Shown here: positions 62,907 to 64,000 of the stretch, in pieces
How positions within the stretch are numbered: position 1 is the stretch's first letter
Layout of the letters: each line of letters opens with the position of its first letter
NCBI RefSeq assembly: GCF_003944755.1
Contig: NZ_RWGU01000049.1
Coordinates: 1 to 64,000 of the forward strand
Reading direction: 5' to 3'
Length of the DNA stretch: 64,000 nucleotides
From: Rhodovulum robiginosum
GTDB taxonomy: Bacteria; Pseudomonadota; Alphaproteobacteria; Rhodobacterales; Rhodobacteraceae
Notes under the pieces: generated by a model
Database searches by the model: none
The model's input: only the letters and a program-made list of their open reading frames with translations
What the model was told of the DNA's origin: nothing
Position numbers and translations under genes: made by a program

Positions 62907-63106
62907 GCGGGTCTCCGGTGAGTTGGAGTTGCATGACGGCATCGGTCGGTCGGAGAGTGTAGGCAACTTTCTCCAGTATCGTCAGATACTTCGCCCGTCT
63001 CCCGCATCCGCAACCGAACCAGCCCGAGCGCCAGCAATCCGCACAGCTCGGCGCGGCGTTCGGCGGCGGTCATCCGGTCGGGCGGCAGGGGATTGGGGCG
63101 CTTCAT
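62903..63106 (-). CDS. Small first protein of recombinase module
   Basis: The 67-residue product starts MKRPNPLPPDRMTAAERRAELCGLLALGLVRLRMR, a sequence type that regularly precedes DUF2924 and recombinase genes. Its stop overlaps the DUF2924 start as ATGA. A longer frame to 63199 has no similarity. It is probably a helical accessory protein. No function is known. Confidence 0.75.
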   Translation of the reverse strand: MKRPNPLPPDRMTAAERRAELCGLLALGLVRLRMRETGEVSDDTGESCLHSPTDRCRHATPTHRRPA

Positions 63107-63286
63107 ATCGAGGGGGCCGGTGTCTGTGGTGTCGTCACAGAGGAAAAGCCACCTTCGGTGCCCCGATGGGACACCCACACCGGCCATTGGAACAGACAAG
63201 GAACAAAAATGCTTGCCTGCGGCCTGCGACTCCGCGATCCTCTCCGGTTGAATCCCTATCGAGCAGCAGTTGAGTGAGGTGTGTTC

Positions 63287-64000
63287 ATGCCGCGCAAGTC
63301 TCTTCCTTTGGGCCCCGAATCCCTCGGTCTGATCGAAGATGCGCGGATCGATTTACTTTGCGCGGCGCTCGCTGTTCGGGACGATGATAGCGAACCCGAA
63401 TTCGACCTGCCCGAAGATATGCCCGATCTCGAGGACGAGGACGCCACCCATGCGTTTCGGGAGCGGCTGATCGAGATCCTCTCCGAGTTCGACCCGGACG
63501 AGCTTCGCCCAACAGAAACCCGGTCACGCCGCATGCGCGCGCTCGCCAGCGGCAAGGGCGTCACGTCGCTCGAAACCATCGTGGCCCAGAAGCTCGATCA
63601 CGAACGGGCGCAGGAATTCGACGATCAGCCCGACCCGCTCTGCAGGAGCATCTGGGCTTTTCTCAATGCCCGCGAGACCTTCGAAGACGCGGAGAGCTTC
63701 CACTTCGCCCGACAGTTTCGCGACCACCGCAAGCTCTATGACGCCTTCGAGGTGGATCTGGAAACCGCAACGCCGCTCGATGCGGCGTCCGTCGACGAGC
63801 GGGCGCTGTCGATCAGGATCAAGGAGGTCCTCGAGCTCAAGCCGGCGATCTCCTGCACCGTCCGCGCGCTCGACCTGCCGAAGACCGACGCGCACCCCGC
63901 GTCGATCATGCTGATCGTGCGCCATGGCGGGCCGCTCTCAAGCGTATACAACCATCGCGACGACGGCCGGCGCGCGGCGATCTATTATCGCCCGCCGAAC
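63287..64000 (+). CDS. Unknown protein, cut by right window edge
   Basis: An ATG at 63287, with GAGG eight bases upstream, opens a frame that continues without a stop to the window end (238 codons). The start is MPRKSLPLGPESLGLIEDARIDLLCAALAVRDDD, followed by acidic and helical segments and later IMLIVRHGGPLSSVYNHRDDGRRAAIYYR, a beta hairpin. It is divergent from the recombinase module by 180 bases. GC-rich like the module rather than the R-M genes. No family is recognised. Confidence 0.65.
   Translation, partial: MPRKSLPLGPESLGLIEDARIDLLCAALAVRDDDSEPEFDLPEDMPDLEDEDATHAFRERLIEILSEFDPDELRPTETRSRRMRALASGKGVTSLETIVAQKLDHERAQEFDDQPDPLCRSIWAFLNARETFEDAESFHFARQFRDHRKLYDAFEVDLETATPLDAASVDERALSIRIKEVLELKPAISCTVRALDLPKTDAHPASIMLIVRHGGPLSSVYNHRDDGRRAAIYYRPPN

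Noticed and set aside
48808-64000. CRISPR array in the accessory region
   Set aside because: No regularly spaced repeats of CRISPR length exist; the only periodic repeats are the 10-mer iterons.

Overview
The window reads as a piece of chromosome from a GC-rich alphaproteobacterium of the Rhodobacteraceae (Roseobacter/Rhodobacter group). The support is gene content: a permuted two-piece tmRNA, the zeta-type F1-ATPase inhibitor (DUF1476), trgA-trgB-cysK, a DMSP/acrylate-type acuI, a betaine:homocysteine methyltransferase with a corrinoid protein, paired Hint-domain proteins, and a short LOV photoreceptor. No species is claimed.

Positions 1 to about 48.7 kb are dense core and accessory chromosome. 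From left to right: a cut-off lipoprotein; a short LOV protein and an alternative oxidase; tRNA-Ile(CAT); purMN; a Hint protein; RNase D; a lipoprotein; sufE; a one-carbon block (DUF1638, a 53-residue membrane protein, a corrinoid protein, a radical SAM enzyme, bmt); the zeta inhibitor; purC-purS-(alcohol dehydrogenase)-purQ; a DctB/DctD two-component pair whose regulator lacks the sigma54 GAFTGA loop; RNase E with a split S1 domain; tusA and ccdA; a membrane hydrolase coupled to a P450; fumC, sspB, chrA; ssrA; a sulfur-uptake block (rhodanese, YeeE/YedE, small exported protein); a Hint protein coupled to a HlyC-like acyltransferase; a polyamine-type binding protein; dinB and acuI; a universal stress protein with a BCCT betaine transporter; an aminotransferase, photolyase and cfa; trgAB-cysK; an MscS channel; alaX; and tRNA-Ser(GGA).

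From 48.79 to 56.39 kb an integrative mobilizable element sits in the 3' end of tRNA-Ser(GGA). It is bounded by a 15-bp direct duplication and carries a tyrosine integrase, a VirD2-type relaxase with DUF3363, and a two-gene cargo operon of unknown function with visibly lower GC. Iterated 12-bp-spaced sites (three left, two right) lie just inside both ends. A rho-independent terminator just outside the right end is probably the tRNA's displaced terminator.

From 56.4 to 64 kb lies a second accessory zone. It holds a restriction-modification cluster (Vsr, a PD-(D/E)xK endonuclease, and a C5 methyltransferase with a roughly 200-residue insertion between motifs I and IV), then a compact reverse-strand recombinase module of four genes joined by ATGA/GTGA overlaps, and a gene that runs off the window.

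Functional links: the BCCT transporter could supply betaine to bmt; rhodanese, YeeE, TusA and SufE all handle sulfur; photolyase, cfa, LOV and AOX suit life in light and oxygen. The best candidates for an undescribed system are the two-gene cargo at 53.2-56.2 kb and the insertion-bearing methyltransferase with its endonuclease and Vsr.
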